From NCBI RefSeq assembly GCF_000188695.1, contig NW_004754920.1, positions 197,597 to 245,500 on the forward strand: a stretch of DNA of 47,904 nucleotides, in the 5' to 3' direction. The translations under genes were made by a program, and so were the position numbers. Of this stretch, positions 27,552 to 38,601 are shown in pieces. Origin of the DNA: Salpingoeca rosetta. Lineage: Eukaryota; Opisthokonta; Choanoflagellata; Craspedida; Salpingoecidae. Each line of letters begins with the position of its first letter. The first letter of the stretch is position 1. The notes below the pieces were generated by a model, which was not told the origin of the DNA, searched no databases, and saw nothing but the letters and a program-made list of their open reading frames with translations.

Positions 27552-29035
27552 TGTGCGTGTGTGTATCTGTCTGTCTGTCTGTCTGTCTGTCTGTCCGTGT
27601 CTGTGTGTGTCTGTGTCTGTGTCTGTGTCTGTGTCTGTGTCTGTTTACCTCTGTGTCTCTCCGTGTCTCTGCCTGTCCGCCTTTGCCTGTCAATGTGACT
27701 ATCTCTGGTTATGTCTAAACCGTTGTTCCCTGTTTCGTTCTTCATCCATCTCATTTTATCCCCCCCCCCCAATTCTTTCTACACCACCACCACCACCACC
27801 ATCAGATGCCTGGTGCAGACGGGTCGACGAGTGACGGGTACATGGGTCTGGACGCGTTCCAGAACACATCGCCAACAAAGCGGCCGTCGGTGCCGCGGAC
27901 GGCGTGGCAGAAGAAGAGCACCCATCTCGACGGCATTCAGGAGGAGGGATCCTATGATGACCTCGGCAGTGATGAGGAGGAGAAGCTTGAAGGGTACTTG
28001 GAGGTTGGCACGGCTGACGCCTCAGCATCGAAGGGAGCGAGCACAGGAGCAACAACAGCAGCAGCAGCGACAACAACACCAGCAGGTGGCAAGGTGGCCA
28101 CGGCGGCTGGAGGGAAGAAGGCAGCAGCACCCAACGCTGCAAAGGGCGGGAAGAAGCCGGGCAAGAAGCCCAGTGGAAAGAAACCCAAGCAACAGCAGAA
28201 GCCGGCCATGAAGCAGCAGCAGCAGCAGCAGCAGCATGATTCGTACATGGATCTTGAGGACGATCAGGGACAGCAGAGCTACATGGACGTGGCGACGGCC
28301 GGGACAAGACCAGTCGCGAAACCAACCACGTACTCGAGCGTTGGGGCACAGCCACCGCAAGACAACTACCTTGATGTGGACAACGACCAGCAGCCACAGG
28401 ACAGCTACATGAGCGTGCAACAGCAACAACAACAGCAACAAGACAACTACCTTGATGTGGACAACGACCAGCAGCCACAAGACAGCTACATGAGCGTGCA
28501 ACAGCAACAGCAGCAGCAACAAGACAACTACCTTGATGTGGACAACGACCAGCAGCAACAAGACAACTACCTTGATGTCGACAACGACCAGCAGCCACAG
28601 GACAGCTACATGAGCGTGCAACAGCAACAACAACAGCAGCAACAAGACAACTACCTTAATGTGGACAACGACCAGCAGCCACAGGACGACTACTTCCAAG
28701 TGGACAAGAGTACTGGGCGGTACATGAGCGTTGATCGGAGCCAGCAGCAGCAGCAGCAGCAAGACAGCTACTTGAACGTCACACGCAATGATGCAGCAAA
28801 CGAAGGGTACATGGGCTTTGATGAGGGTGACGATGATTCATCGTCTGACGAGGAGGACTTTTCCATCATCCCCAAGCAGCAGCAACAACAACAACAACAG
28901 CAACAGGAAGGGGCTGATGGCTCATACATGCATGTGAGCTCGCCACAGCAAGAAGGTGGCAACGACAGCTACTTTGATGTTGAGGGCGCGGCAAAAAACC
29001 CGTCCTACTTGCATGTGGCTGGCAACAAGTCGTGA
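23349..29035 (+). CDS. EGF-repeat single-pass membrane protein with tyrosine-motif cytoplasmic tail
   Basis: Thirteen exons join in phase: 23349-23601, 23845-24109, 24280-24311, 24486-24573, 24894-25084, 25264-25309, 25527-25616, 25841-25960, 26245-26396, 26641-26862, 27117-27214, 27432-27509 and 27806-29035, 954 residues. A signal peptide (core [18 protein letters not shown], likely cut after AQA) precedes about eight EGF-like modules, some with calcium-binding-type linkers ([19 protein letters not shown]), and a furin-like Cys segment ([17 protein letters not shown]). A Thr/Pro-rich, mucin-like stalk leads to one TM helix in exon 11 ([18 protein letters not shown]) with a basic stop-transfer (RPTKAARRK). 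The tail, mainly exon 13, holds about 22 tyrosines in YxxV/L contexts, Gln/Asp-rich spacers, a Lys/Ala-rich segment and a terminal NPSYLHV. No kinase domain is present. Likely a surface receptor or adhesion protein that docks SH2, PTB or AP-2 proteins; the ligand is unknown. Confidence 0.85.
24604..24706. repeat. (GT)n in EGF-gene intron 4
   Basis: Long GT run about 30 nt after the donor at 24574. The same intron has a CA-rich stretch at 24807-24833 and a C10 tract at about 24841-24850 before the acceptor. Confidence 0.97.
25777..25832. repeat. (AAC)n at the acceptor of EGF-gene exon 8
   Basis: An AAC array ends within 10 nt of the CTGCAG acceptor that starts exon 8 at 25841; the exon encodes [16 protein letters not shown], which fixes the junction. 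Confidence 0.92.
28361..28680 (+). repeat. Coding tandem repeat (81-nt unit) with paired Tyr motifs
   Basis: Unit [19 protein letters not shown] plus a Q run. Units begin at about 28361, 28442, 28523 (truncated to [13 protein letters not shown]), 28562 and 28646, at spacings of 81, 81, 39 and 84 nt. The repeat lies in the cytoplasmic tail of the EGF-repeat protein. Confidence 0.9.
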
Positions 29036-29533
29036 CACATGACTTTTCCTTTTGTCTGGTCTGTGTGTACGTCTGTCGCTTTGTCTTGTCTGTCTGTGTG
29101 TCTGCATGTCTATGTCGGTTTGTCTGCCAACTCCCTGCTGTTAAGGCGATATTCATTTGCATTCCTTTCCCTGCCTCTAACAAATCACTCTCACAAGTGT
29201 CGCTGGTCTCGCACTTAGCTCAATCATCTCATTTCATTTCACCTCTTCTTGTTCTTGGTTTTTCTCTCATCACGGCTTCCTGTCTTTCTTGGTTCGTGTC
29301 CGCCCTCTCTTGCGGCTTCCTTTTGTTCATGCTGCATCTGTTGCTTGTTGATTGATTCTCATTCGTGCTTCTATTGAACCAAAAGTTGTCTGACACACTG
29401 CAGCATGAACATGCTCGTCGCCGAGAACACGTGCGTACACACGCACACGCAAACACACGCGCACTCAAGCAATCAAATGCACACACACACACACACACAC
29501 ATGCACACACACATGCAAACCTCCAACATCATG
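29036..29533. other. Convergent 3' interval between EGF-repeat gene and DCLRE1B
   Basis: About 500 bp of T/CTGT-rich sequence followed by CA-rich sequence near 29430-29510. No coding exon supported; presumed overlapping 3' UTRs. Confidence 0.65.
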
Positions 29534-32187
29534 TCAAAACGCTTGTGTGTCGAACAACACGGATGATCTCTCTTCATGTTCGTTCAGCAGCGACTGGCTC
29601 TCGCCGTTACCAACGCTGCCATTACTGCTGCTGTGCACCACATCATGCCTCACATCATGCCTCACACCATCGCCCCCGCCTGTCTGGTCATCGTTCTCTT
29701 CCCTCCCACCACGGTTTGGCTTGCTACTCTTCGCCCCTTCTCCACTCTGCTGCTTGCTATTTCCCCCTTCTTCTCCGCCCTCCTGCTGTTTCTCCTGCTG
29801 CTGCTGTTTCCTCTGCCTGTGTGCTGTGCGTCGTCGTCGTACTCTGCGCACCCTGCGCGTGGATGGCTGCACGAAGCTCTCACCGCCAGCACCAATCGTC
29901 GACTTGTCGCTCGTTGCTGCTGCTGCTGCTGCTGCTGATGTCATTGGTACCGCTGATGTCAATGCTTGTGGTGCACCTGTGGTGTGGCTGTTGCTTGGTG
30001 TGACATGGCTCGCGTCGGCGTGACGCCTGTTCCCGCCACCATCATCGCCATGATGACCATCACCGTCATCGGCATCATCCAGGGAAGTGTCCATTCCACT
30101 GGTTGCCATCGTTGACGCTGCAGCCGGCGCCGCTGTGGTAAGTGCTGTGGTTGTTGCTGCTTCAAATCTCGCTGATGATGACGCTTCTGTGTTCCTTTGC
30201 GCTGTCATTGACTCGACGCTTTCCGACGCTGCCGCTGTTTCACTTGTACGCGTGGCTGCGACCACTGCCGTCGTTGGTGTTGGCTCCATCGCTGCTGTGT
30301 CCTCTGCTGCGCTGCGGTGTGTGCGGCGCCGGCCTGTTGTGCTTGCGTTCGCCTTCCGCGTCTTGGAGAGCATCGACGCGAAGCGACGGAAGCGCGCAGA
30401 CGATCGAAACTGCGCAGGAATCACGGGCGCGGTCGTGCTCAGCCACGCATTGTCGCTCATGTCATCAATACCACCATCAGCATCATGTTCAACGGGATCG
30501 GCGTCGCTGTCACTGCCACCACCACCACCACCACCACCACCACCACCACCACCACCACCAACACCAACACGCGTGCGTCCATCCACATCAACGGCCGCAT
30601 ACCGCCTCTGCTGCTGCTCCTCTTCTTGCTCTTCGTCTGGGTCGGGAAAGTAGCGGAGGGTGGTGTTGGTCGGCAGCACGTGCTTGAGGGGCACGAGACA
30701 TGATTGCAGTACGCGCCCCGTTCGTTCGCACACGCATCCGTCGGCACAGTTCTTCACCATCAACATCAGCCCGCCTTCTGGTCGGCTCCCAAAGTACACG
30801 GACTTGCAGCTGCGACATGCAATCGAGTTGAAGTGCAACGTCGCGACGCGCTGTCGCTGTTGCTGTTGCTGTTCATCGTGGTGTTGCCCATTGGCGGTGT
30901 TGTGGCTGCTGCTCTCGGTTTGTGCTGACTTTCTCCTGCTCCTCTTTCGCTTTCTGCCACCCTCATCAGCACCATCGACACCATCGCCTGCACCGTGATC
31001 ACTGTCCGTGTTGTGGTCGCTGTCGTTGTCGACACCTCGCTGTGATTGCGACTCGAATGCGTCTGGCAGCAGGAACGGGCACCCCGCCTGCGTGAACGTG
31101 TGCGTGAGCAATTTCGCTCGCTTCGCAGCATTCGACGCTGCTGACAATGACGATGATGATGATGATGATGATGACTCCCCAGCACTCCGAACCATTGACA
31201 GCCGACGCACCGCAGCTACAGCAGCTGCATTCGATGGCGACGATAACGACGACGATGATGATGATGACGATGATGGTTTGCTGTGTGCGGTGGCGCTTGG
31301 TGGTCGTCGTCGAGACCACACGCCTGCGGCCTGTCGCCTCTGCCTCATCCACGCAGGCTGCCTTTCCTTTGCACCAGCACCCTCCGAGCCCTGCTCTTGC
31401 TGTTGTTGCTGTTGCTGTCGTTGTTTTTGTTGTTTTTGGTGTTGCTGTTCGGGCGTGAGTGGCACGAGGCTGTTCAGTTGCTCGTGAATCGTGTGCGCCG
31501 GCATCTGTGCCTGAGATTGTACGCCCCTGCCACCATCACCATCGCCATTAGGACCACCAGTAGCACCACCATTAGCATCGCCATCACCATCGCCATCAGC
31601 ACCGCCATCATCAATAGGATCGTCATCATGCCCTGCGCGCTTGCTGGGTGTCTTCTTGACTGCAAATGAGGACGTGATGCGCTCTCGCACAGCCGTTGCC
31701 CCTTTGGTTTTGGTGGCCTTCGTGCCACGTGCATGCTTGCCATCCCCAGCATCTTCGTCATCACGGGCGCCCCGTCCACCGCCTTCGCCATGGCTGTGAG
31801 TGTCGTCATCGTCAATGATAACGACATCCGATGCCTGCGTGCTGGCGCGCATGTCCTTTGCTGTCAAATTGCTGCCGGCCTCTTCATCGGCACTCGATGC
31901 GCCCATGTCTGTCAACTGCCCGTCACTGCCATCATCACCACCAGCATCATGACCATCATCATAACCGTCATACATGGATGTGGCGTGAACACGACCCTGG
32001 CCCTTCCTTCGTGTCTTCTTCCTCGTCTTCTCTGTCTCCTTTGTACTTTCCTTTGCGTCCTCCTCCTTCTCCTTCTTCTTCTTCTTCTTCTTCTTCTTCT
32101 CCTTCTTCTTCTTCTCCTTCTTCTCAACTTTCTTTACCTTCTTCCGAGTCGCCTTTTTCTTGCTCTTTCCCTCGCTCCGCACACTCG

Positions 32188-32257
<70 letters not shown>

Positions 32258-33171
32258 GTCGTCGTCGTCGTCTGTGCCCATGCTGCCATCAAACACAACA
32301 CCGGTCGCCTTGGTGTGGTAACGGAACTTGCTCGACACATCACCTGTGTTCCTCCCGCCACCAGCGTCACCATCACCATCACCACCCTGACCCACCCCCT
32401 TACCACCACCACTGTTCTTGGTGCGGCGGCGTTGCAGTGCAGCAGCTGTGCGCGCTGCGAGCGACTTCACCACACCCGTGCGCGACATAAACGCCTCCAC
32501 GCTTGTTGGCACCTGCACCTGATACAGGCTCGGTGGGTTGTTGTCTGGAAGCAGGTCGCGAAAGTGGGGGAGGGGGTCGACGCTGGCTGCACGGACAATG
32601 GGTACAATCGTTTTTGGACCAATTGTCCGCACAAACAGCTGCAGCTCGTCAAAGTTGCTGTGCAGGGAGTAGGGCACGCGATGGAGACGGGTGGTGGCCT
32701 TGACGCTGTGGTGCTGCGACGGGTCAACGGTGCTGAAGGCAGACGGGTTGTATGCAGTTAACACAACACCAAGCGCAGGCTGGATGTCATATCCCTCGAC
32801 ATATGCCTTGGTGAGCTGGTGCCGCGGCACGACGTGGAAGCGGGAGTCTTCGGGCTGCGTGGTGAACGCGCTGCATGGGATGCCAGCCACCCTGTACGTT
32901 GCAAGTTGCGGTTCGCTGACGTGGATGGCGGCGCTGTACTTGGAGGCAACGTCCAGCAGCACGTCCTCCTTGCCAAGCGTGTCGACACCGAGAAGGATAT
33001 CGTAGTCGGGGTGGTCGTCAATCAGCCGAAACAGCTGCATCTTGGCCATTTCTTGCGACGGGTGGCGGCAGCGAGGGTTGCAGTACGTGTTGTCCAGGTA
33101 CAAGTGGTCCACAGACACGCCCTCCAGCACACTGGTCTGCTGTGGGGTATACCTGCGCACGGGGGGACGAA

Positions 33172-33258
<87 letters not shown>

Positions 33259-34211
33259 TGAGTGTGTGCGTGAGTGTGTGTGAAGAGAGTTGTGCTGTAC
33301 CTTATCCAGCTGCAAGCTGTTTGTTGTACTGCTCTCTCGCCCTCTTTCGCACACACACACGCACGCACACACACACACACACACACACACGCACGCAAGC
33401 ACACACACACCTGAAGTCGCCCGTACAGAGGACCGTGCCAAAGTAGCCTTGGAAAAGGAACATGACTGCACCAGGGCAGTGGTTCGCGTCAATCAACGTC
33501 ACGTACATGGTGTGCTTGCCGCTGTCATCAAGCGGAATCAGGTGCTTTTCCCCGACCTCCAGAGCCGTCTGCGTGTGGGAGCATTTGGAGTGCATCAGAA
33601 GTAGGTGAGACTGCGTCGTACACGATGGGTGTAAACGGGCTGTTTGATATCGCACACCCTCCGCAGTTGGTACAGGCACTCATACACTGCCGACAGACAA
33701 CACCAGCAGTCCAAACAACGCAGTCCCAAGCGCAGTCCCAAGCGCAAGTGCGGACACAACTGCGTGCGTGTGCTCAAAACCAACGATAAGGTCAGCATCG
33801 ATGTTGTACTTGTGGATGATCAGAGCCTTTGAGATTTCCGAGCAGAAGATGCGCCCTGCCCTCCACGATGAGATCAGCCCATTGCAGTGGTCTAGTGTTT
33901 CCCAATGCGTTGTTGCAGGTGGTGAGCAAAAGCAGGACGCGCGACGTGAGTTAGTTTGGTGGTTGTAAGCCACACAACACAAACGAACCTTTGTCCGCAA
34001 AGCACCCACAACCAACAGTGGCCAGTGCACGCATGTGTCAAAGGCAGCCAACCGCAAGGACAGCAAACACAGGCAGGTGCACGCTCAAAACATCATTCAG
34101 TGTCTCACCTGCGTGCGCATGTGTGAGGAAATACAGCCTGACCCCTGGCGCTTGTCGCCATGTGTCCACTGCGATTGGCGTGTTTGCCAACACAATCCCA
34201 CCCCGGTCCAT
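29534..34211 (-). CDS. DCLRE1B: SNM1-family 5' nuclease, Apollo-like (metallo-beta-lactamase/beta-CASP), with long C-terminal extension
   Basis: Four minus-strand exons: 34211-34109, 33891-33785, 33568-33411 and 33152-29534, about 1328 residues (human Apollo 532). The first ~330 residues align with Apollo: [11 protein letters not shown], then HAHADH formed across the first junction (zinc motif HxHxDH), [48 protein letters not shown] and [19 protein letters not shown]. All metal-binding motifs are intact. Family role: 5' exonuclease in interstrand crosslink repair and telomere end processing. The remaining ~1000 residues are mostly low complexity: a (GAT)n Asp run near 32190-32270, a Lys-rich block at 32060-32130, polyGln and polySer, plus one structured-looking Cys-rich island at about 30640-30840. 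The intron 2 donor (GTTGGT at 33784) is weak and chosen for frame and for alignment length. Confidence 0.85.
33175..33256. repeat. (GT)n in DCLRE1B intron 3
   Basis: GT run on the plus strand, hence (CA)n on the coding strand; it lies just before the acceptor at 33152. A CA stretch at 33351-33410 on the plus strand reads as GT on the coding strand directly after the donor at 33411. Confidence 0.95.
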
Positions 34212-34335
34212 GCGTGCTCGTGTGTGTGCTGGTGTTGTGGCGGCCGAATTCGCGCGGTTACTGAAGATTGGTAAAAGATTTGCTACATATTTCGACCCGT
34301 TTTGGCGCACAAGGCGAAGAAGTGAGTGAAGAAGG
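34212..34335. promoter_or_regulatory. Divergent DCLRE1B/DPH7 promoter with E2F-like site
   Basis: Only 124 bp lie between the two start codons. The interval contains TTTGGCGC at about 34301-34308, a match to the E2F consensus TTTSSCGC, and a CG-rich AATTCGCGCGG stretch near 34246. Shared promoter function is inferred; the E2F match is a single 8-mer. Confidence 0.45.
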
Positions 34336-34982
34336 ATGGAGGCAGTTGTGCCGCTCTGGAAGGCTTCGACAGAGTACACTGCAGATGCAGTGGAGGTGCG
34401 TCTACCTGTGTGTGTGTGTCTGTGTGTGTGTCTGTGTGTCTGTGTGTGTGTCTGTGTGTGTGTCTGTGTGTCTGTGTGTGTGTCTGTCTGTGTGTGTGTC
34501 TGTGTGTGTGTCTGTGTGTGTGTGTCTGTCTGTGTGTGTCTGTGTGCGTGTGTGTCTGTGTGTCTGTGTGTCTGTGTCTGTGTCTGTGTCTGTGTCTGTG
34601 TCTGTGTCTGTGCCTGTGTCTGTGTCTGTGTCTTGTGTATTGATGTCTTTGATCAACCCCCTTCCGTCTTCCCCCTTCCCCCTTGGCCCTCGCCCCACCA
34701 TTGCTCTGCTTCCCCACCCCCTCTTCCATCTCTGTCCTTAACCCCGCTGCCCCCTTCTCAGTGCTGCCCCGTGCCAGGGTACGAAGACGTGTGTGCGGTT
34801 GGATTGTACCAGCTGAAGGATGACCCAAAGGCTGCGGACAACCCAGATGCGCCGAAACTCCGCTGTGGGCGCCTTCACTTGTATCACCTCGCCAACGCCA
34901 ACACAACGTACGTGCTTTTCTGATGCCCTCATTCACAAACGGCTTGATTCTGTTGCTTCTAGTTTTTACGATAGCCCAATTT

Positions 34983-35056
<74 letters not shown>

Positions 35057-35164
35057 NNNNNNNNNNNNNNNNNNNNNNNNNNNNNNNNNNNNNNNNNNNN
35101 NNNNNNNNNNNNNNNNNNNNNNNNNNNNNNNNNNNNNNNNNNNNNNNNNNNNNNNNTACTACTA

Positions 35165-35240
<76 letters not shown>

Positions 35241-35621
35241 CCCCGCTTGGGTATGCACTCCACCACTCTTGCTTTCCCGTGAGCAGGCTGGAGCGGTTGC
35301 AGTCGTTTGATTGCGAGGCCATCTTGGACATCAAGTGGTCACAGGTGACGACACCCGAACACCCAGAGCCGCTGCTGGCAGCTGCCACTGCGCCCGGGAA
35401 TGTTGTGCTGTACCGCCTGCGCTGCAACCCCACCGATGGCGATGGTGACGGAGATAGCGCAGGGTATGCGCTGGAGGAGATGACGAGCACCGTCGTCGCT
35501 GATGGGCAGCTTGCGCTGTCGCTGGAGTGGTCGGATCGACGCCAACAGCCGGGATGCGGCGCATCTGAGAGGTGCGATGCCTTGATTAAGGCCAGCTTTG
35601 TTTGCCACAACTTGTGTGTCG

Positions 35622-35685
<64 letters not shown>

Positions 35686-36932
35686 CACTTCGATCACCCA
35701 ACTCAAATGCATCTGTGCACGTGACATGCCTGCTATCTTGCCAGGCGCGTGGTGGTGAGCGACCAGAACGGCGACATTTCCGAACTCCAGCTCCTACCGT
35801 CGGGCGAGTGAGTGCACGCATGCTATTGTTGTGTCTGTGTGTGTGCGTGTGTCTGTGTGTGTGCGTGATGTTGACGCGCGATGGTGTTTTGTGGTTGCAC
35901 GTGTGTATGTACCTCTCCTCTGCTGTTGCACGCTCACGTTTCCCTTCATAACCCCAACACCACGATGCCCGCCCCTCTCGTTTTCCTGCTGTGCAGACTT
36001 GTGCGCAAGAGCAAATGGCACGCACACGAGTTTCCTGCGTGGATCACAGCTTACAACTGCTGGGACACCAACATCGTCTTCTCAGGTCTCGTGATTGTGT
36101 GTGATTGTGTGTGGGGGGGATTGGTGTGTGAGCGGTGTGACTGTCGGCCTTCTGGCTGCCGCAACCTCTCATTGTATCCACCCATTGCTGTCCCTGCTCG
36201 CTCGTACACAGGCGGTGATGACTGCAAGTTTCGCGTCTGGGACACACGCACAGATTGCTCCTTCTCCGTCGCAGCAACAAAGAGGTGACGGAAGTTATGG
36301 GGCTGTGATGTTGTGTGATGGGATGTTGCTAAAATCCAACACTCCCTCCCTCCCTCCCTCACACACTCACCCACGTTGTCGCCCTCGTGTTGGTTTGCTT
36401 GCAGGCACGAAATGGGCGTGTGCAGCGTGCAGTGCTCGCATCTGCGTGAACATCTCCTGGCCACGGGCAGCTATGACGAGCACGTGCGTTTGTGGGATAC
36501 GCGGTCCTTCAAGACGCCACTGGCAGAGGTGCGTCGTTTCGCACAACACAACCAACCCCTTTCCATCTCTCTCCGTGTTCTTATTTGTCTTGTCTGCTTG
36601 ATGCTGTCACGCATACCACCCCCATTTTCCCTCCCGTCGTCCGTCACGCCTCTGGGGGCCCTTCCCTTCAGGTGCACACTGGCGGCGGGCTGTGGCGGCT
36701 CAAGTGGCACCCGTCCAACCCACGCCTCCTCCTCTGCGCAGGTGAGCACATCATCGTGGTCGTGGTGGCGCAGGGTATGCGCTGGAGGAGATGACGAGCA
36801 CCGTCGTCGCTGATGGGCAGCTTGCGCTGTCGCTGGAGTGGTCGGATCGACGCCAACAGCCGGGATGCGGCGCATCTGAGAGGTGCGATGCCTTGATTAA
36901 GGCCAGCTTTGTTTGCCACAACTTGTGTGTCG

Positions 36933-36996
<64 letters not shown>

Positions 36997-38237
36997 CACT
37001 TCGATCACCCAACTCAAATGCATCTGTGCACGTGACATGCCTGCTATCTTGCCAGGCGCGTGGTGGTGAGCGACCAGAACGGCGACATTTCCGAACTCCA
37101 GCTCCTACCGTCGGGCGAGTGAGTGCACGCATGCTATTGTTGTGTCTGTGTGTGTGCGTGTGTCTGTGTGTGTGCGTGATGTTGACGCGCGATGGTGTTT
37201 TGTGGTTGCACGTGTGTATGTACCTCTCCTCTGCTGTTGCACGCTCACGTTTCCCTTCATAACCCCAACACCACGATGCCCGCCCCTCTCGTTTTCCTGC
37301 TGTGCAGACTTGTGCGCAAGAGCAAATGGCACGCACACGAGTTTCCTGCGTGGATCACAGCTTACAACTGCTGGGACACCAACATCGTCTTCTCAGGTCT
37401 CGTGATTGTGTGTGATTGTGTGTGGGGGGGATTGGTGTGTGAGCGGTGTGACTGTCGGCCTTCTGGCTGCCGCAACCTCTCATTGTATCCACCCATTGCT
37501 GTCCCTGCTCGCTCGTACACAGGCGGTGATGACTGCAAGTTTCGCGTCTGGGACACACGCACAGATTGCTCCTTCTCCGTCGCAGCAACAAAGAGGTGAC
37601 GGAAGTTATGGGGCTGTGATGTTGTGTGATGGGATGTTGCTAAAATCCAACACTCCCTCCCTCCCTCCCTCACACACTCACCCACGTTGTCGCCCTCGTG
37701 TTGGTTTGCTTGCAGGCACGAAATGGGCGTGTGCAGCGTGCAGTGCTCGCATCTGCGTGAACATCTCCTGGCCACGGGCAGCTATGACGAGCACGTGCGT
37801 TTGTGGGATACGCGGTCCTTCAAGACGCCACTGGCAGAGGTGCGTCGTTTCGCACAACACAACCAACCCCTTTCCATCTCTCTCCGTGTTCTTATTTGTC
37901 TTGTCTGCTTGATGCTGTCACGCATACCACCCCCATTTTCCCTCCCGTCGTCCGTCACGCCTCTGGGGGCCCTTCCCTTCAGGTGCACACTGGCGGCGGG
38001 CTGTGGCGGCTCAAGTGGCACCCGTCCAACCCACGCCTCCTCCTCTGCGCAGGTGAGCACATCATCGTGGTCGTGGTGGCGGTGGTCGTGGCGGTGGTCG
38101 TCGTGGCGGTGGTCGTCGTGGTAGTTGACGTAACAATGGTCACAATCTCAAAGCAGTTGGAAGTGTGCTGTGGTTGCTGCTCCATTGTTCACACACAAAT
38201 GCACAATGTTCACACCCGCACGCGTGCGCGGCCACTG

Positions 38238-38300
<63 letters not shown>

Positions 38301-38601
38301 AGGGATGCATGCTGGGTTCCAGGTGCTGGCGGTGGACGACGAAGACGCGGGGCAGGCGGACATTGTGTGCAATTACGACACCAATGGCGAGCTTGCGTAC
38401 GGTGCATCGTGGTTTGGTTGCCCGTCCATCGCGACGAAGCATGACCACGACAACGACGCCGCCAGTCACGACGATGATGGCAGTAATGGTGGTGGTGATG
38501 GTGATGATGCATTGGTGGATCTCGTTGGCACGTGTACATTCTACAACGCTGAGCTACAGCTGTGGAAAGCAGATGTGACTGCTAGTAAACACTCAGATTA
38601 G
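34336..38601 (+). CDS. DPH7: DPH7 (diphthine methyl ester esterase, WD40), interrupted by an internal tandem duplication
   Basis: Exons 34336-34395, 34762-34907, 35287-35571, then 35745-35807, 35997-36085, 36212-36284, 36405-36528, 36672-36741, and last exon 38303-38601. These join in phase to 402 residues (human DPH7 452). Diagnostic segments: [114 protein letters not shown] and the final [19 protein letters not shown]7 hydrolyses methylated diphthine before the final amidation in diphthamide synthesis on eEF2. Exons 4-8 occur again, identically, 1311 bp downstream (37056-37118, 37308-37396, 37523-37595, 37716-37839, 37983-38052). Only one set can be used: joining exon 8 of the first copy to exon 4 of the second shifts phase and meets a stop. 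Intron 2 contains a 100-N gap. Confidence 0.92.
34404..34632. repeat. GTGTCT-type compound repeat in DPH7 intron 1
   Basis: Irregular mix of GTGTGTGTCT, GTGTCT and GTCT units beginning about 9 nt after the donor at 34396. Confidence 0.93.
34986..35056. repeat. (CA)n left of the second gap
   Basis: CA run that ends at the N run in DPH7 intron 2. Confidence 0.97.
35057..35156. other. Assembly gap (100 N)
   Basis: Exactly 100 N, a typical placeholder for unknown size. It is bounded by (CA)n arrays (right array about 35168-35238, after a TACTACTAC stretch), so a collapsed or unsequenced repeat is likely. Confidence 1.
35460..36770 (+). repeat. DPH7 internal tandem duplication, copy A (1311 bp)
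   Basis: Every position I compared is identical to the sequence 1311 bp downstream, including the length of the GT microsatellite at about 35625-35683. It starts inside exon 3 of DPH7 and ends 29 nt into intron 8. Confidence 0.95.
36771..38081 (+). repeat. DPH7 internal tandem duplication, copy B (1311 bp)
   Basis: Head-to-tail with copy A. The junction at 36768-36770 shares GCG with the sequence just before copy A (35457-35459), a 3 bp microhomology. Beyond 38081 the sequence continues into a GGTGGTCGT-type minisatellite and the real last intron of DPH7. The exon 3 remnant at the start of copy B has no acceptor. Confidence 0.95.

Noticed and set aside
31050..31110. TRF2-binding FxLxP/YxLxP motif in the Apollo-like tail
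   Set aside because: The sequence CPFLLPD lacks Pro at the required fifth position; no other match seen in the tail.
36771..38081. A second, separate DPH7 paralogue
   Set aside because: Copy B lacks exons 1-3 start and acceptor; it is an internal repeat sharing the one last exon, not a complete gene.
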